Assembly (NCBI GenBank): GCA_964504155.1
Contig: CAZDCZ010000084.1
Location: forward strand, 1 to 12,955
Reading direction: 5' to 3'
From: CAZDCZ01 sp964504155
GTDB lineage: Bacteria > Bacteroidota > Bacteroidia > Bacteroidales > UBA12077
Length of the DNA: 12,955 nt
The translations under genes were made by a program, and so were the position numbers. The notes below the pieces were generated by a model that was not told the DNA's origin, did not search any database, and saw only the letters and a program-made list of their open reading frames with translations. This document shows positions 1-7,698 of the stretch, in pieces; position 1 is the first letter of the stretch, and the number at the start of each line of letters is the position of its first letter.

Positions 1-20
1 CCTTGCAAGGTTCTTTCTAA

Positions 21-69
21 CAGATATCTCGACTACGCTCGATATGACAATAAGAGCAGATGTCTCGGA
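21..69. repeat. Dispersed intergenic repeat, one copy plus a partial copy
   Basis: Positions 21-50 read CAGATATCTCGACTACGCTC followed by GATATGACAA. This is a diverged reverse complement of the 30-bp unit seen at 8996-9025 and 12910-12939. A second partial copy beginning CAGATGTCTCGGA lies at 57-69. The elements sit just past the 3' end of the Wzc gene, the usual position for such intergenic elements in Bacteroidota. No coding role is evident. Confidence 0.6.
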
Positions 70-123
70 TTATTTTAACTTCACTTCGACACTCAAAAGC
101 CTACCGACTGAAAACATCTCATC

Positions 124-2541
124 TTATCGAAAATCGAACCACTTTTTTTGTTTTTTTGTTTCTTCTTCGCCATAATATCCTCGTCCGTATCCATAACCAT
201 AACCGTAACCATAGCTATATCCGTAATTATATCCGTAACCGTAATATTTTGGCACTTTAATATCGTTAACCAAAATCCCCATGTTTTTTGCCTTTTTATT
301 TTTATGCAAATTATTAATTAATTCGAAAACCTGTTTACTCGAATATTTCTGACGTATAACAAATAAATTTGCATCGGTATATTGATTAATTAATAAGGCA
401 TCGGTAACAATAGCCACCGGAGGAGTATCTATAATTATATAATCGAAAGTTTGTTTTGCATATTCAAAGAAAGTTTTCATTTTATCGGTCTCTATAAGTT
501 CTGCCGGGTTAGGAGGCACCGGACCCGAAGTAGCAACAAATAAATTATCTATTTCTGTAGAAAATATTATTTCTTCTTTTGTATTTTCGTTAATAAGGTA
601 AGTACTTAAACCAACATTATTTGGCAAATTAAATCGTTTATGCAAATTCGGTTTTCTAAGGTCGAGACCCACAAGCAAGGTTTTTTTGTTTGACATAGCA
701 AGTATAGTTGCCAAATTAGTTGCAGCAAAAGTCTTTCCCTCGCCACTAATTGTCGATGTTACTGTAATTACTTTTTTATTTTCTTCGCGTAGCAGATATT
801 GCAAATTAGTCCTCAGACTACGAAACGATTCTGCCATTGGCGATTTAGGATTTGCAAATACAGGATTCTCAGTTTGAGTAGCGTTATGCCCTATGGTTCC
901 TAATATTGGAATATTCGTATTGTTCTCAATATCTTTTTTTTCTGTAATTTTATTATCTAGAAAATCGATAAGTAAAATTACAGCTGTTGGAATCATTAGT
1001 CCAATAACAAAACCTATCATATAATTTTGCGAACGTTTTGGAGAAATAGGAATGGCATTTTCTGCTCGGGCAATATCTAGAATTTTATTATTGGCAACAT
1101 TCGATGCTTTGGTAATACCTGCTTCGGCACGTTTCTCGAGTAAATATGTATATAATTCGTTATTTATCTTATATTTACGCTCGATATTTACTAGTTTTCG
1201 TTCGTCTTTAGGCAATTGTTGAATTTCGTTTTCTACTACTTTTAATCTGCTATTTATATCGCTAAGCGAAATTTTATTCGAAGCAAGACTACTGGAAATT
1301 TTCTCGTTTAAAACAGTTTTTAATTCTCTAATCTCATTATCGAGAATAATTATTAACGACACCTCATCTTTTGCCGAATACGAAAGAGTAGAGCGTTGTA
1401 GAATTTTTTCGTTATACTTTGTTATTAAATTATCGAGCACAGAGTTTTCTATATCGATAATGGTTGGAGATATTACCGGTCCGGAATTCTCTTGTTTTGC
1501 CAAAAACTGTTTTATATAATTAAAATACTTAGTTCGTAGCTTAAGTTCGTTTTTTCTTTCTTGAAGTTTCTCTAGCTTTTCGAAAATTACTTGTCCTTTC
1601 CGACTTAAATTAATTATCTGATTATTCAAGCGAAAATTCTGCAAATTAGTTTCTGCAATTTCCAGAGAATCGACAATATTATTTAATTGCTCGTTGATAA
1701 ATACTATTGTATTTGCAGCTTTTTGATTTTTTTCGTTTAAATCGGTTTGAATATATACTTCCATTATTTTATTCAGATAATCGGCAGTTTGTTGGGCTAC
1801 AAAACCTGTCATCGAAAGAAACAATATCGATCCTTTCTCGTCGTTTACATCAATATTTAATTTGTTTTTATACCTATTTGTTAATCCGTTTACGGTATTA
1901 ATGTTAAAATAATATTTGTTCGATTCTTCTTTCTTGTACATAAAATTTCCGGCATCGCGCAATTCTATTTTAAAATTAAAAGGCGTGCTTCGAAAATTTT
2001 CGCCAAAAAATAATTCTTGTTTAATATTGTATTTATCGTTAATTTCTATAAGCGCCTTACTATTCGAGAGTATTGTTACATATACAGGGTAATTTGTTAG
2101 GTTTGTTTCTGAGGTATCGAGAATAACAATAAACGGAGAATTTTTATACATTTCACTTTCAACAATCTCTCGTCGGCCAACACCTGTATAAGTAATTCCA
2201 AAATCGAGCTTTTCAACAGCAATTTGTGCTAATTTATACGATTTAAGTATCGTTATTTCGTTTTCTACCATAGCTCTTCTTCTGCGTCGTGTACGAAACA
2301 TGTCTTCGACAATACTCTCTATACCACCAACATCGCTATTTTCTTCGCTTACAATAATCGATGAGTTTACTCTGTAAACCGATTCAGAATACCTGTTTAC
2401 CAAATATGCAACACTAACACCAATTCCAATTGTAATAGCAAACCAGTACCATTTCGATATAAATAAAAAGAGATATTTTTTTATATCAATACTTTCTTCG
2501 TTTTGGTATATGTCGTATTCTTGTTTTATATTGTTCATCAT
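124..2541 (-). CDS. wzc: Wzc-like polysaccharide co-polymerase with cytoplasmic tyrosine autokinase domain
   Basis: An 805-aa inner-membrane protein expected to control chain length and export of an exopolysaccharide or capsule, working with the Wza-like lipoprotein encoded just upstream. Visible layout: a cytoplasmic N-terminus, a first membrane segment at about 30-50, a long periplasmic Wzz/GNVR region rich in coiled coil (about 265-480), a proline-containing motif (IPISP) before the second membrane segment at about 505-525, then a BY-kinase domain. Walker A is SGEGKT near residues 599-604, Walker A' is LLVGLDLRKPN, and Walker B is YIIIDTPP near 700-707. The C-terminal tail carries a tyrosine/glycine run at about 765-790 with 13 tyrosines in 26 residues, the expected autophosphorylation cluster. 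Length is slightly above the roughly 720-800 aa usual for fused Wzc proteins. The start is MMNN; a start one codon later is equally possible. The fused single-chain form is clear; the polymer made cannot be told from this window. Confidence 0.93.
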   Translation of the reverse strand: MMNNIKQEYDIYQNEESIDIKKYLFLFISKWYWFAITIGIGVSVAYLVNRYSESVYRVNSSIIVSEENSDVGGIESIVEDMFRTRRRRRAMVENEITILKSYKLAQIAVEKLDFGITYTGVGRREIVESEMYKNSPFIVILDTSETNLTNYPVYVTILSNSKALIEINDKYNIKQELFFGENFRSTPFNFKIELRDAGNFMYKKEESNKYYFNINTVNGLTNRYKNKLNIDVNDEKGSILFLSMTGFVAQQTADYLNKIMEVYIQTDLNEKNQKAANTIVFINEQLNNIVDSLEIAETNLQNFRLNNQIINLSRKGQVIFEKLEKLQERKNELKLRTKYFNYIKQFLAKQENSGPVISPTIIDIENSVLDNLITKYNEKILQRSTLSYSAKDEVSLIIILDNEIRELKTVLNEKISSSLASNKISLSDINSRLKVVENEIQQLPKDERKLVNIERKYKINNELYTYLLEKRAEAGITKASNVANNKILDIARAENAIPISPKRSQNYMIGFVIGLMIPTAVILLIDFLDNKITEKKDIENNTNIPILGTIGHNATQTENPVFANPKSPMAESFRSLRTNLQYLLREENKKVITVTSTISGEGKTFAATNLATILAMSNKKTLLVGLDLRKPNLHKRFNLPNNVGLSTYLINENTKEEIIFSTEIDNLFVATSGPVPPNPAELIETDKMKTFFEYAKQTFDYIIIDTPPVAIVTDALLINQYTDANLFVIRQKYSSKQVFELINNLHKNKKAKNMGILVNDIKVPKYYGYGYNYGYSYGYGYGYGYGRGYYGEEETKKQKKWFDFR

Positions 2542-2588
2542 TTTTCGATTTACTATTTTTTTTAATTACAAATTAATGACTTGAATTC

Positions 2589-2640
2589 TGTCATTCCAAC
2601 ATTGTAAAGAACGGCGCAGCCCTCAACGAAGTTAATCTCT
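2589..2640. repeat. Degenerate dispersed repeat between the wza-like and wzc-like genes
   Basis: The 97-bp gap between these two genes contains a stretch beginning TGTCATT and ending AATCTCT, the same ends as the dispersed repeat family at 8966-9190. Its middle is GC-richer (AACGGCGCAGCCCTC) than the surroundings. It touches the stop codon of the upstream gene. It looks like a degenerate member of the family lying inside the operon; the assignment rests on the short end similarity only. Confidence 0.35.
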
Positions 2641-3424
2641 ATTTCATTAAGTTTAAAACAAGTACAACAGCCGTCAATGTCGAAGATATAGCACTTATCA
2701 CAAAAGTATAATCCGATGCTTTTTCTCTAAACAAAGTTGAACCTAACGGTTCGATATAAATTACATCATTTGGCATGATATAAAAATTCTCAGAAGCAAT
2801 TAGATTTTTATTCGTAAGATCAATACGTATGGTATGCGATCCTCTTTGTGTCTGTCTGATTATTAATGCATTTTTTCTGTTACCATTATAACTTATATCG
2901 CCGGCATATGCTAATGCCTCGAAAATATTTACCTTATTTGTCGATATTTCTTTAATACCGGGAGATTTAACCTCACCCAGAACACTAAATTTAAAACTTG
3001 CAAGCTTAACTATTATTTGTGCATCTTTTAAATATTTATCGGCTTTCCCCAATATTATTGCTTGAATTTCGTTAATAGTATGCTCTTTTACTTGAACTTC
3101 CTTAAGAATTGGTAGTGCAACATATCCCGAATCGTTAACCAAATATCCTTGAAAATACATATTCTCAGGGCGCAGATAATTTTGGCTGGTACCTGTTGGA
3201 TTAAAGTTAGGATTAAACAGTTGATTAATCTCCGGATTTTCGGTAACAACTTGTATATAAAGCAAATCGCCGGATTGCACTTTGTAATCGGGTTTGTTCT
3301 TGGCAAAAATACTTCCTCCATCTGTTTCGTCAATATCTTGCAAATAAGTTAATTTCTCGTACGAATTACAAGAGTTTAATAATGTAACTACTAATAATAT
3401 TAATAGACAATTTATATTTTTCAT
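2639..3424 (-). CDS. wza: Wza-like polysaccharide export lipoprotein (Poly_export and SLBB domains)
   Basis: A 261-aa outer-membrane lipoprotein expected to form the export channel for the polysaccharide whose synthesis the Wzc-like protein regulates. It has a hydrophobic signal with lipobox LLNSC, so the lipidated residue would be Cys19. The Poly_export domain follows (about 45-140, with YKVQSGDLLYIQV), then one SLBB domain (about 144-226, with FSVLGEVKSPG and IMPNDVIYIEP). A C-terminal hydrophobic segment at about 239-259 matches the helix that spans the outer membrane in Wza. It is shorter than the roughly 380 aa of E. coli Wza, as is usual for single-SLBB Bacteroidota homologues. It lies 97 bp upstream of the wzc-like gene and 268 bp downstream of the NusG-like gene on the same strand, consistent with one transcription unit. 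Confidence 0.92.
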   Translation of the reverse strand: MKNINCLLILLVVTLLNSCNSYEKLTYLQDIDETDGGSIFAKNKPDYKVQSGDLLYIQVVTENPEINQLFNPNFNPTGTSQNYLRPENMYFQGYLVNDSGYVALPILKEVQVKEHTINEIQAIILGKADKYLKDAQIIVKLASFKFSVLGEVKSPGIKEISTNKVNIFEALAYAGDISYNGNRKNALIIRQTQRGSHTIRIDLTNKNLIASENFYIMPNDVIYIEPLGSTLFREKASDYTFVISAISSTLTAVVLVLNLMK

Positions 3425-3692
3425 TGTTAAATAGTTTTATAATACATTATGAAACATTTCTGAATTGCTTACCGGAAACTACATGCATAGTTCTACATAT
3501 TGAAATATATAATTTTTATCTTTCAATTTACCTGCTCATCATGCCGGTCGCTAACTACTACCTTGGCACAGCTTCGCTTCCTCAGTTACACAATAAGTAA
3601 CCAAACAGAAAAATTTATACATTTACCAAAATAAATCATCAATATAAAATCAAATGATTTTTAGATCCTTGCAAAATAATACAATGTTAAAA
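3425..3692 (-). other. 268-bp leader between NusG-like gene and wza-like gene
   Basis: No open frame of credible quality is present on either strand. The sequence is mostly A/T apart from a GC-richer island at about 3533-3593 containing GCCGGTCGCTAAC and GCTTCGCTTCCTCAG. No Bacteroidota -7 element (TAnnTTTG) was found on the minus strand, which favours read-through from the NusG-like gene. In Bacteroides capsule operons the UpxY protein acts on the leader of its own operon, so this gap is a possible target, but no defined site is visible. Confidence 0.4.
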
Positions 3693-4229
3693 TTAATCAA
3701 AATTCTCTAATTTCAATAAGTTCGTAGGGTTAATTTGAACTAGCAAATTCTGATTTATCGATTCGATTCTGATAAGTACTTTATATTTATTAAGATTATT
3801 TATTAATTCACCCTTTATTCCCTTAAGTTTTCCGCTGGCAACTTCGACTTTCTGTCCTATCTCGAATTTTTCAGAACTTATTTCATAATCGATATCATTA
3901 CTAAGGATTTTCTTTATAGTATTTATCTGATTTTCGGGAATAGCTTCCGGTGATCCTCCAAAACGAATAATTGTAACCACACCCGGTGTTTGTAAAACAT
4001 CTTGTAATTCGTATAAAAATATCTTTACAAAGATATAAGAACGTATCATTGGTTCTTCAACCCACTTTTTCCTGTCGCTCCATTGTTTCAATTTTTTTTC
4101 TACCGGAAGATATGTTTCTATATTTTTTTCGATAAGATTTTGATAAACTTTTTTTTCGTTTCTCGATTTCGTATAAAGAGCATACCATTTTCTTTCTTTC
4201 AACATATTTATACTTACCTTATTCTCCAT
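3693..4229 (-). CDS. Specialised NusG paralogue (UpxY/RfaH-type transcription antiterminator)
   Basis: A 178-aa protein with an NGN domain at about 12-108 (starting KWYALYTKSRNEKKV, with the conserved RSYIFVKI strand) and a C-terminal KOW motif at about 124-152 (FEIGQKVEVASGKLKGIKG). Such proteins bind the elongating RNA polymerase and let it pass terminators in long surface-polysaccharide operons. It is the first gene of the export module, directly ahead of the wza- and wzc-like genes, the position UpxY proteins occupy in Bacteroidota capsule loci. Housekeeping nusG is normally next to secE and rplK, which are absent here. A downstream Met at residue 9 could also serve as start and would leave the NGN domain intact. 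UpxZ, the partner that inhibits other UpxY proteins in Bacteroides, is not seen. Confidence 0.88.
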   Translation of the reverse strand: MENKVSINMLKERKWYALYTKSRNEKKVYQNLIEKNIETYLPVEKKLKQWSDRKKWVEEPMIRSYIFVKIFLYELQDVLQTPGVVTIIRFGGSPEAIPENQINTIKKILSNDIDYEISSEKFEIGQKVEVASGKLKGIKGELINNLNKYKVLIRIESINQNLLVQINPTNLLKLENFD

Positions 4230-4237
4230 TAAATAAA

Positions 4238-4266
4238 CAAATCTTAATTATTCAAAATCTTAATTA
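4238..4266. repeat. Tandem direct repeat just upstream of the NusG-like gene
   Basis: CAAATCTTAATTA at 4238-4250 and CAAAATCTTAATTA at 4253-4266 form a direct repeat of 13 and 14 bp starting 8 bp upstream of the NusG-like start codon. On the coding strand each copy reads TAATTAAGATTT(T)TG, close to but not matching the TAnnTTTG promoter element because the spacing is one or two bases too long. It may be part of a promoter or a binding site. Confidence 0.5.
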
Positions 4267-4282
4267 GAAACTTATAAAGCCA

Positions 4283-4320
4283 AACTGAGCGATTGTCTAT
4301 TCTGTTTCAATCGCTCAATT
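4283..4320 (-). terminator. Hairpin downstream of metK, probable terminator
   Basis: TGAGCGATTG at 4286-4295 pairs perfectly with CAATCGCTCA at 4308-4317 across a 12-nt loop. Two further A-T pairs flank a mismatch (4283-4284 with 4319-4320). It lies 40 bp after the metK stop and about 55 bp before the NusG-like start, so it most likely ends metK transcripts. The tract after the stem on the minus strand is only weakly U-rich, so termination may be incomplete. Confidence 0.55.
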
Positions 4321-4359
4321 ATAATTTTATTTATGCAAAACACATATTAGACTGAGTTA

Positions 4360-5613
4360 TTACATTGCAAACTCTTTTTTAATTATATCTATATAATCTA
4401 ATTTTTCCCAAGCAAAGAATTCTACTTCTTTATATTCTTCTGTGCCATTATGAGGAAATATTTTCACTTTCCCTTTTTTATAATCTCTACCCATATGTCC
4501 ATAAGCAGCAGTTTCTCTGAAGATTGGATTTTTTAGTCCAAAACGTTTTACAATAGCACTAGGAGTAAGATCAAATATTTTCTCCACCTTTTCGGCTATT
4601 TCTCCGTCTTTCAAATCAATATTTTTCTTATTGTATGTATTAATATATACACCCACAGGTTGAGCAACGCCAATAGCATAAGCAAGTTGAACAAGAACTT
4701 CGTCGGCAACACCTGCTGCAACTAAATTTTTTGCAATATGTCGAGCTGCATAAGCTGCTGAGCGGTCAACTTTCGATGAATCTTTTCCGGAAAATGCACC
4801 TCCACCATGAGCTCCTTTTCCTCCATATGTATCAACAATTATTTTTCTTCCTGTCAATCCGGTATCTCCATGAGGGCCCCCAACAACAAATTTTCCTGTT
4901 GGATTTACATGAAGAATACATTCATCGGTAAAAAGTTTTTGTGCTCTTTCGGGAAGTCTTTTTTTAGCTCGTGGAATTAAAATGTTTTTTACATCTTCCT
5001 TAATTTTTTTCAGCATTACAACATCCTCATCAAACTGATCGTGTTGGGTAGAGACAACGATAGTATGTATTCGTAAAGCCTCATCCTTATCGTTATATTC
5101 TATGGTAACTTGCGACTTAGCATCAGGTCGCAGATAAGTCATCTCTTTACCATCTTTACGGATTTTTGCAAGTTCTTGTAAAATTATGTGCGATAATGTA
5201 AGTGAAAGAGGCATATAATCATCTGTTTCCTTATTTGCATAACCAAACATCATACCTTGGTCGCCTGCTCCTTGCTCTTCTTCTTTTTCTCTTTCAACAC
5301 CTTGATTAATATCGGGCGATTGCTCATGTATTGTCGATATTACTCCACATGAGTCTCCATCGAACATATAACCGGCTTTTGTATATCCAATATCTTTAAT
5401 TACTTCGCGAGCAACTTTTTGAACATCTACCCATGCTTCAGTTTTTACTTCCCCGCTTAATATTGCCAATCCTGTTGTAACCATAGTCTCACATGCAACT
5501 TTAGAATTAGGATCTCTTCTAAGAAATTCGTCTAATAATGCGTCTGAAATCTGATCTGCAACCTTATCGGGATGTCCTTCAGACACAGATTCTGAAGTAA
5601 ATAAATATGACAT
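4360..5613 (-). CDS. metK: S-adenosylmethionine synthetase (methionine adenosyltransferase)
   Basis: A 417-aa cytoplasmic enzyme that makes S-adenosylmethionine from methionine and ATP, releasing phosphate and diphosphate. All family hallmarks are present: SEGHPDKVADQISDA at 11-25 with the catalytic His14, the signature GAGDQG at 115-120 followed by MMFGYA, and the glycine-rich phosphate-binding loop GGGAFSGKD at 270-278. Length is normal for Bacteroidota members. It is monocistronic as far as can be seen: its own promoter lies about 41 bp upstream and a hairpin follows the stop codon. Its text has few CG dinucleotides compared with the wzc-like gene, in keeping with the biased codon use of a highly expressed housekeeping gene. 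No sign of damage or transfer. Confidence 0.98.
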   Translation of the reverse strand: MSYLFTSESVSEGHPDKVADQISDALLDEFLRRDPNSKVACETMVTTGLAILSGEVKTEAWVDVQKVAREVIKDIGYTKAGYMFDGDSCGVISTIHEQSPDINQGVEREKEEEQGAGDQGMMFGYANKETDDYMPLSLTLSHIILQELAKIRKDGKEMTYLRPDAKSQVTIEYNDKDEALRIHTIVVSTQHDQFDEDVVMLKKIKEDVKNILIPRAKKRLPERAQKLFTDECILHVNPTGKFVVGGPHGDTGLTGRKIIVDTYGGKGAHGGGAFSGKDSSKVDRSAAYAARHIAKNLVAAGVADEVLVQLAYAIGVAQPVGVYINTYNKKNIDLKDGEIAEKVEKIFDLTPSAIVKRFGLKNPIFRETAAYGHMGRDYKKGKVKIFPHNGTEEYKEVEFFAWEKLDYIDIIKKEFAM

Positions 5614-5653
5614 AATATAATGTTTTAATATTAAATTAAATTCTATAAACGTT

Positions 5654-5682
5654 CAAAAGTAATATAAAAAAATGAAATACAA
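5654..5682 (-). promoter_or_regulatory. metK promoter, Bacteroidota type
   Basis: On the minus strand TTG (5680-5682) is followed after 18 nt by TACTTTTG (5654-5661), matching the TTG...TAnnTTTG consensus read by the primary sigma factor of Bacteroidota. It lies 41 bp before the metK start codon, leaving a leader of only about 35 nt, too short for a known SAM riboswitch. Confidence 0.65.
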
Positions 5683-6077
5683 TTGTCAATAATTATGAAT
5701 TATTTCTAGCATCTGAAAGTTTTTACAACAAAGTTTATAACTAAACATCAATAGAATATAATGAATCAAAATCTGTTTATTCGTTAAAATTGTTTATCTG
5801 ATTAACTCAATATATTCTAAATTATTATTTTACAGACAAATATAAACGCATCAACAGATAAACAAGAATATTAAGTTTCGTATGCTCCCTCAGGTCGGTT
5901 GCCTCATGATAATGCGTGTTAAACAAATCTTAAACTCAGAATCATGAGCATTCGTATTGTATCCCTATTTTTGGGTATTTGCACTCAAGAGCCATGCACT
6001 CGATTATAATTTGTCTTATTCTAAAAGATGAAATACAAATTTTATCTTCGAATTTTGGGTTTTTTTGCTCAATTTTT

Positions 6078-6108
6078 TTGTTTCGGCATAACAATTAATC
6101 TACTTTTG
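6078..6108 (+). promoter_or_regulatory. Promoter of the TetR-family gene, Bacteroidota type
   Basis: TTG at 6078-6080, a 20-nt spacer, then TACTTTTG at 6101-6108, an exact fit to TAnnTTTG. The start codon is 51 bp downstream. A small inverted repeat, GACTA (6109-6113) and TAGTC (6125-6129), covers the likely transcription start and could be an autoregulatory operator. Confidence 0.65.
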
Positions 6109-6158
6109 GACTATCTTAAGTTTTTAGTCGAATTCTATACAAATTCAAACATTATACT

Positions 6159-6776
6159 ATGAATAATAAACGGAAAGAAATTCGCGATAATATAATAAAA
6201 GTATCCTCAGGTATTTTTTCGAAACACGGTTTTAAAAAAACAACAATGAACGATATAGCTAAGACTTTAGATATGGGAAAAAGTTCGTTGTATTATTACT
6301 TTAAAAGTAAAGAAGAAGTATTTGAAGCAGTTGTTATGCATGAGGCTGAAATTCTACACAATGTTCTTGAGAATGAAATAATAAATCGAGATCTTGAACC
6401 TCTGGCAAAAATAAGAAAATATGTAATTACCAGGATGCAATATCTAAACAACTTGGTAAATTTTTACTCTACTTTAAAAAACGATTATCTCGGGAATTTA
6501 GCATTTACAGAACGTATTCGTATTCAGTACGACAAAGAAGAAACAGAAAGAATAAATAACTTTTTAATAAATGGTAAGCAACTCGGAATTTTTAATATTA
6601 AAGAAACAGAAGTAACCTCAATTGTTTTAATTACAACATTAAAAGGTTTAGAAACTGCTCTTTTGTTAAACAATGATATTGATGATAAACAAATTGAAAA
6701 TTATTTAAACGATGTCTTAGATATTCTTTTTTATGGTTTAGTAAACAAAAATTATAAAGAATTTGTCTCGAACTAA
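6159..6776 (+). CDS. TetR/AcrR-family transcriptional regulator
   Basis: A 205-aa DNA-binding repressor-type protein. The N-terminal helix-turn-helix covers about residues 28-48 (TTMNDIAKTLDMGKSSLYYYF), preceded by the usual helix (IIKVSSGIFSKHGFKK) and followed by KSKEEVFEAV. The remainder is an all-helical ligand-binding and dimerisation domain without a recognisable ligand signature. It is the only convincing plus-strand gene in the window and stands alone, with its own promoter and a terminator overlapping its stop codon. No transporter or enzyme gene is divergently paired closely with it, so its target is unknown; autoregulation through the repeat at 6109-6129 is possible. Family assignment is firm, function is not. 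Confidence 0.93.
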   Translation: MNNKRKEIRDNIIKVSSGIFSKHGFKKTTMNDIAKTLDMGKSSLYYYFKSKEEVFEAVVMHEAEILHNVLENEIINRDLEPLAKIRKYVITRMQYLNNLVNFYSTLKNDYLGNLAFTERIRIQYDKEETERINNFLINGKQLGIFNIKETEVTSIVLITTLKGLETALLLNNDIDDKQIENYLNDVLDILFYGLVNKNYKEFVSN

Positions 6777-6808
6777 AAGAAAGACATAATTAATTGTGTC
6801 TTTCTTTT
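6775..6808. terminator. Bidirectional terminator between the TetR-family gene and cysH
   Basis: AAAAGAAAGACA (6775-6786) pairs with TGTCTTTCTTTT (6797-6808), 12 perfect pairs that extend inward through a wobble and two A-T pairs to a 4-nt loop. The stem begins inside the TetR-gene stop codon. Because it is flanked by A-rich and T-rich arms it gives a U-tract in both directions, and it lies between two convergent genes 43 bp apart. Confidence 0.82.
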
Positions 6809-6819
6809 TATCCTTTGCA

Positions 6820-7539
6820 TTATGTATTTGCAGATCGATTATGCAATCCACATTCTTTTTTGTCGGGCTGTTCCCACCACCACCGTCCGGCACGAAGATC
6901 GTCGCCTTCCTTAATGGCTCGAGTACATGGTTGGCATCCAATACTTGGAAATCCTTTATCGTGCAAATCGTTGTATGGCACATTGTTTTCGCGAATAAAT
7001 TTCCAAACTTCATCTTCTGTCCAATCAATTAAAGGATTTACTTTTAATAATTGATTATTTTCGTCCCACTCTACTAATTGGTTTTCTGTTCGAGTAACAG
7101 ACTGATCGCGACGCAAACCACAAATCCACACATCTAAACCCTTAAATGCTCTACTTAAAGGTTCTAGTTTTCTAATTTTACAACATTCCTTTCTTTCTTC
7201 TATACTGTTATAAAATAAATTTACTCCTTTCTCGGCAACCATCTTTTGTACTTTAGTAAAGTCGGGGAAAAATACATTAAGCTTTATTTTATATCGTCTA
7301 TTAGTTTTTTCCATTAATTTATACGTTTCAGGAAATAAACGACCTGTATCTAAAGTAAAGATATTTACATCTTTGTCGATTTCGGAAATAATATGTGTTA
7401 TTACTTGATCTTCGGCACCTAAACTAGAAGCAAAAGCAAGTTTATCTTTATATTCGTTTATAAAATAACTTAAGATTTCTTTAGGGCTAAAGTCTTTTAA
7501 CAGATTACTAAGATGTTGTGCTTTATTTTTTTTATTCAT
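6820..7539 (-). CDS. cysH: Adenylyl-sulfate reductase, [4Fe-4S] CysH type
   Basis: A 239-aa cytoplasmic enzyme of assimilatory sulfate reduction that reduces activated sulfate (APS or PAPS) to sulfite using thioredoxin or a similar donor. The PP-loop-like nucleotide site is SSLGAEDQ at 38-45. Two cysteine pairs, CC at 119-120 and CQPC at 202-205, match the iron-sulfur-binding pattern of the APS-using branch; the enterobacterial PAPS-only enzymes lack it. The C-terminal ECGLH motif carries the catalytic Cys230. Other family motifs are GLRRDQSVTR and NPLIDWTEDEVW. All key residues are intact and length is normal. The gene stands alone here; cysD, cysN and sulfite reductase genes, often adjacent, are not in the window. 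Confidence 0.96.
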   Translation of the reverse strand: MNKKNKAQHLSNLLKDFSPKEILSYFINEYKDKLAFASSLGAEDQVITHIISEIDKDVNIFTLDTGRLFPETYKLMEKTNRRYKIKLNVFFPDFTKVQKMVAEKGVNLFYNSIEERKECCKIRKLEPLSRAFKGLDVWICGLRRDQSVTRTENQLVEWDENNQLLKVNPLIDWTEDEVWKFIRENNVPYNDLHDKGFPSIGCQPCTRAIKEGDDLRAGRWWWEQPDKKECGLHNRSANT

Positions 7540-7569
7540 AAACGGCTATTAGTTTCAAATTTTAGATAA

Positions 7570-7577
7570 CAAATTTA
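7570..7577 (-). promoter_or_regulatory. Possible -7 promoter element for cysH
   Basis: The minus strand reads TAAATTTG here, matching TAnnTTTG, 31 bp before the cysH start codon. No TTG is found at the expected distance upstream, so the call rests on the -7 element and its position alone. Confidence 0.4.
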
Positions 7578-7698
7578 CATATTATTTTGCTAATATATAA
7601 TTCATCCTTATCTAAATTAACTGTATGGTAATAAAGAAAATTGCTAATACAAGTAATGAGCAAAATCGTAAAGCATGATAGTAATAAAGAAAATATAA

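Larger units (their letters stand above)
5614..6158. other. Divergent gene-free region between metK and the TetR-family gene
   Basis: A 545-bp AT-rich stretch with no credible open frame or RNA gene on either strand. It contains the metK promoter (5654-5682, minus) and the TetR-gene promoter (6078-6108, plus). A short element CTAGCATCTGAAAGTTTT at 5706-5723 recurs upstream of the patatin gene. A GC-richer patch at about 5884-5950 includes CTCCCTCAGGTCGGTTGCC and an 8-bp inverted repeat CTCATGAT/ATCATGAG (5905-5912 and 5942-5949). GCACTC occurs twice near 5980-6000. These patches look like decayed dispersed elements. Confidence 0.6.

Noticed and set aside
60..260. Plus-strand open frame opposite the 3' end of the Wzc-like gene
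   Set aside because: It is the antisense of the Tyr-Gly repeat, has low-complexity content (HNHNRNHSYIRN) and no promoter; the minus-strand gene explains the region.
3088..3333. 81-codon minus-strand frame within the wza-like gene
   Set aside because: Out-of-frame shadow of a gene with a clear lipobox and SLBB domain; its translation has no recognisable features.
3693..4229. Housekeeping nusG
   Set aside because: No secE, rplK or rplA beside it; it directly precedes polysaccharide export genes, which points to the UpxY/RfaH type.
5614..5661. SAM riboswitch ahead of metK
   Set aside because: The leader after the predicted promoter is only about 35 nt, AT-rich and without stems, too short for any known SAM-binding RNA class.
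6738..7028. 96-codon minus-strand frame across the TetR-gene end and cysH
   Set aside because: It overlaps the cysH catalytic region in another frame and crosses the terminator; not a gene.
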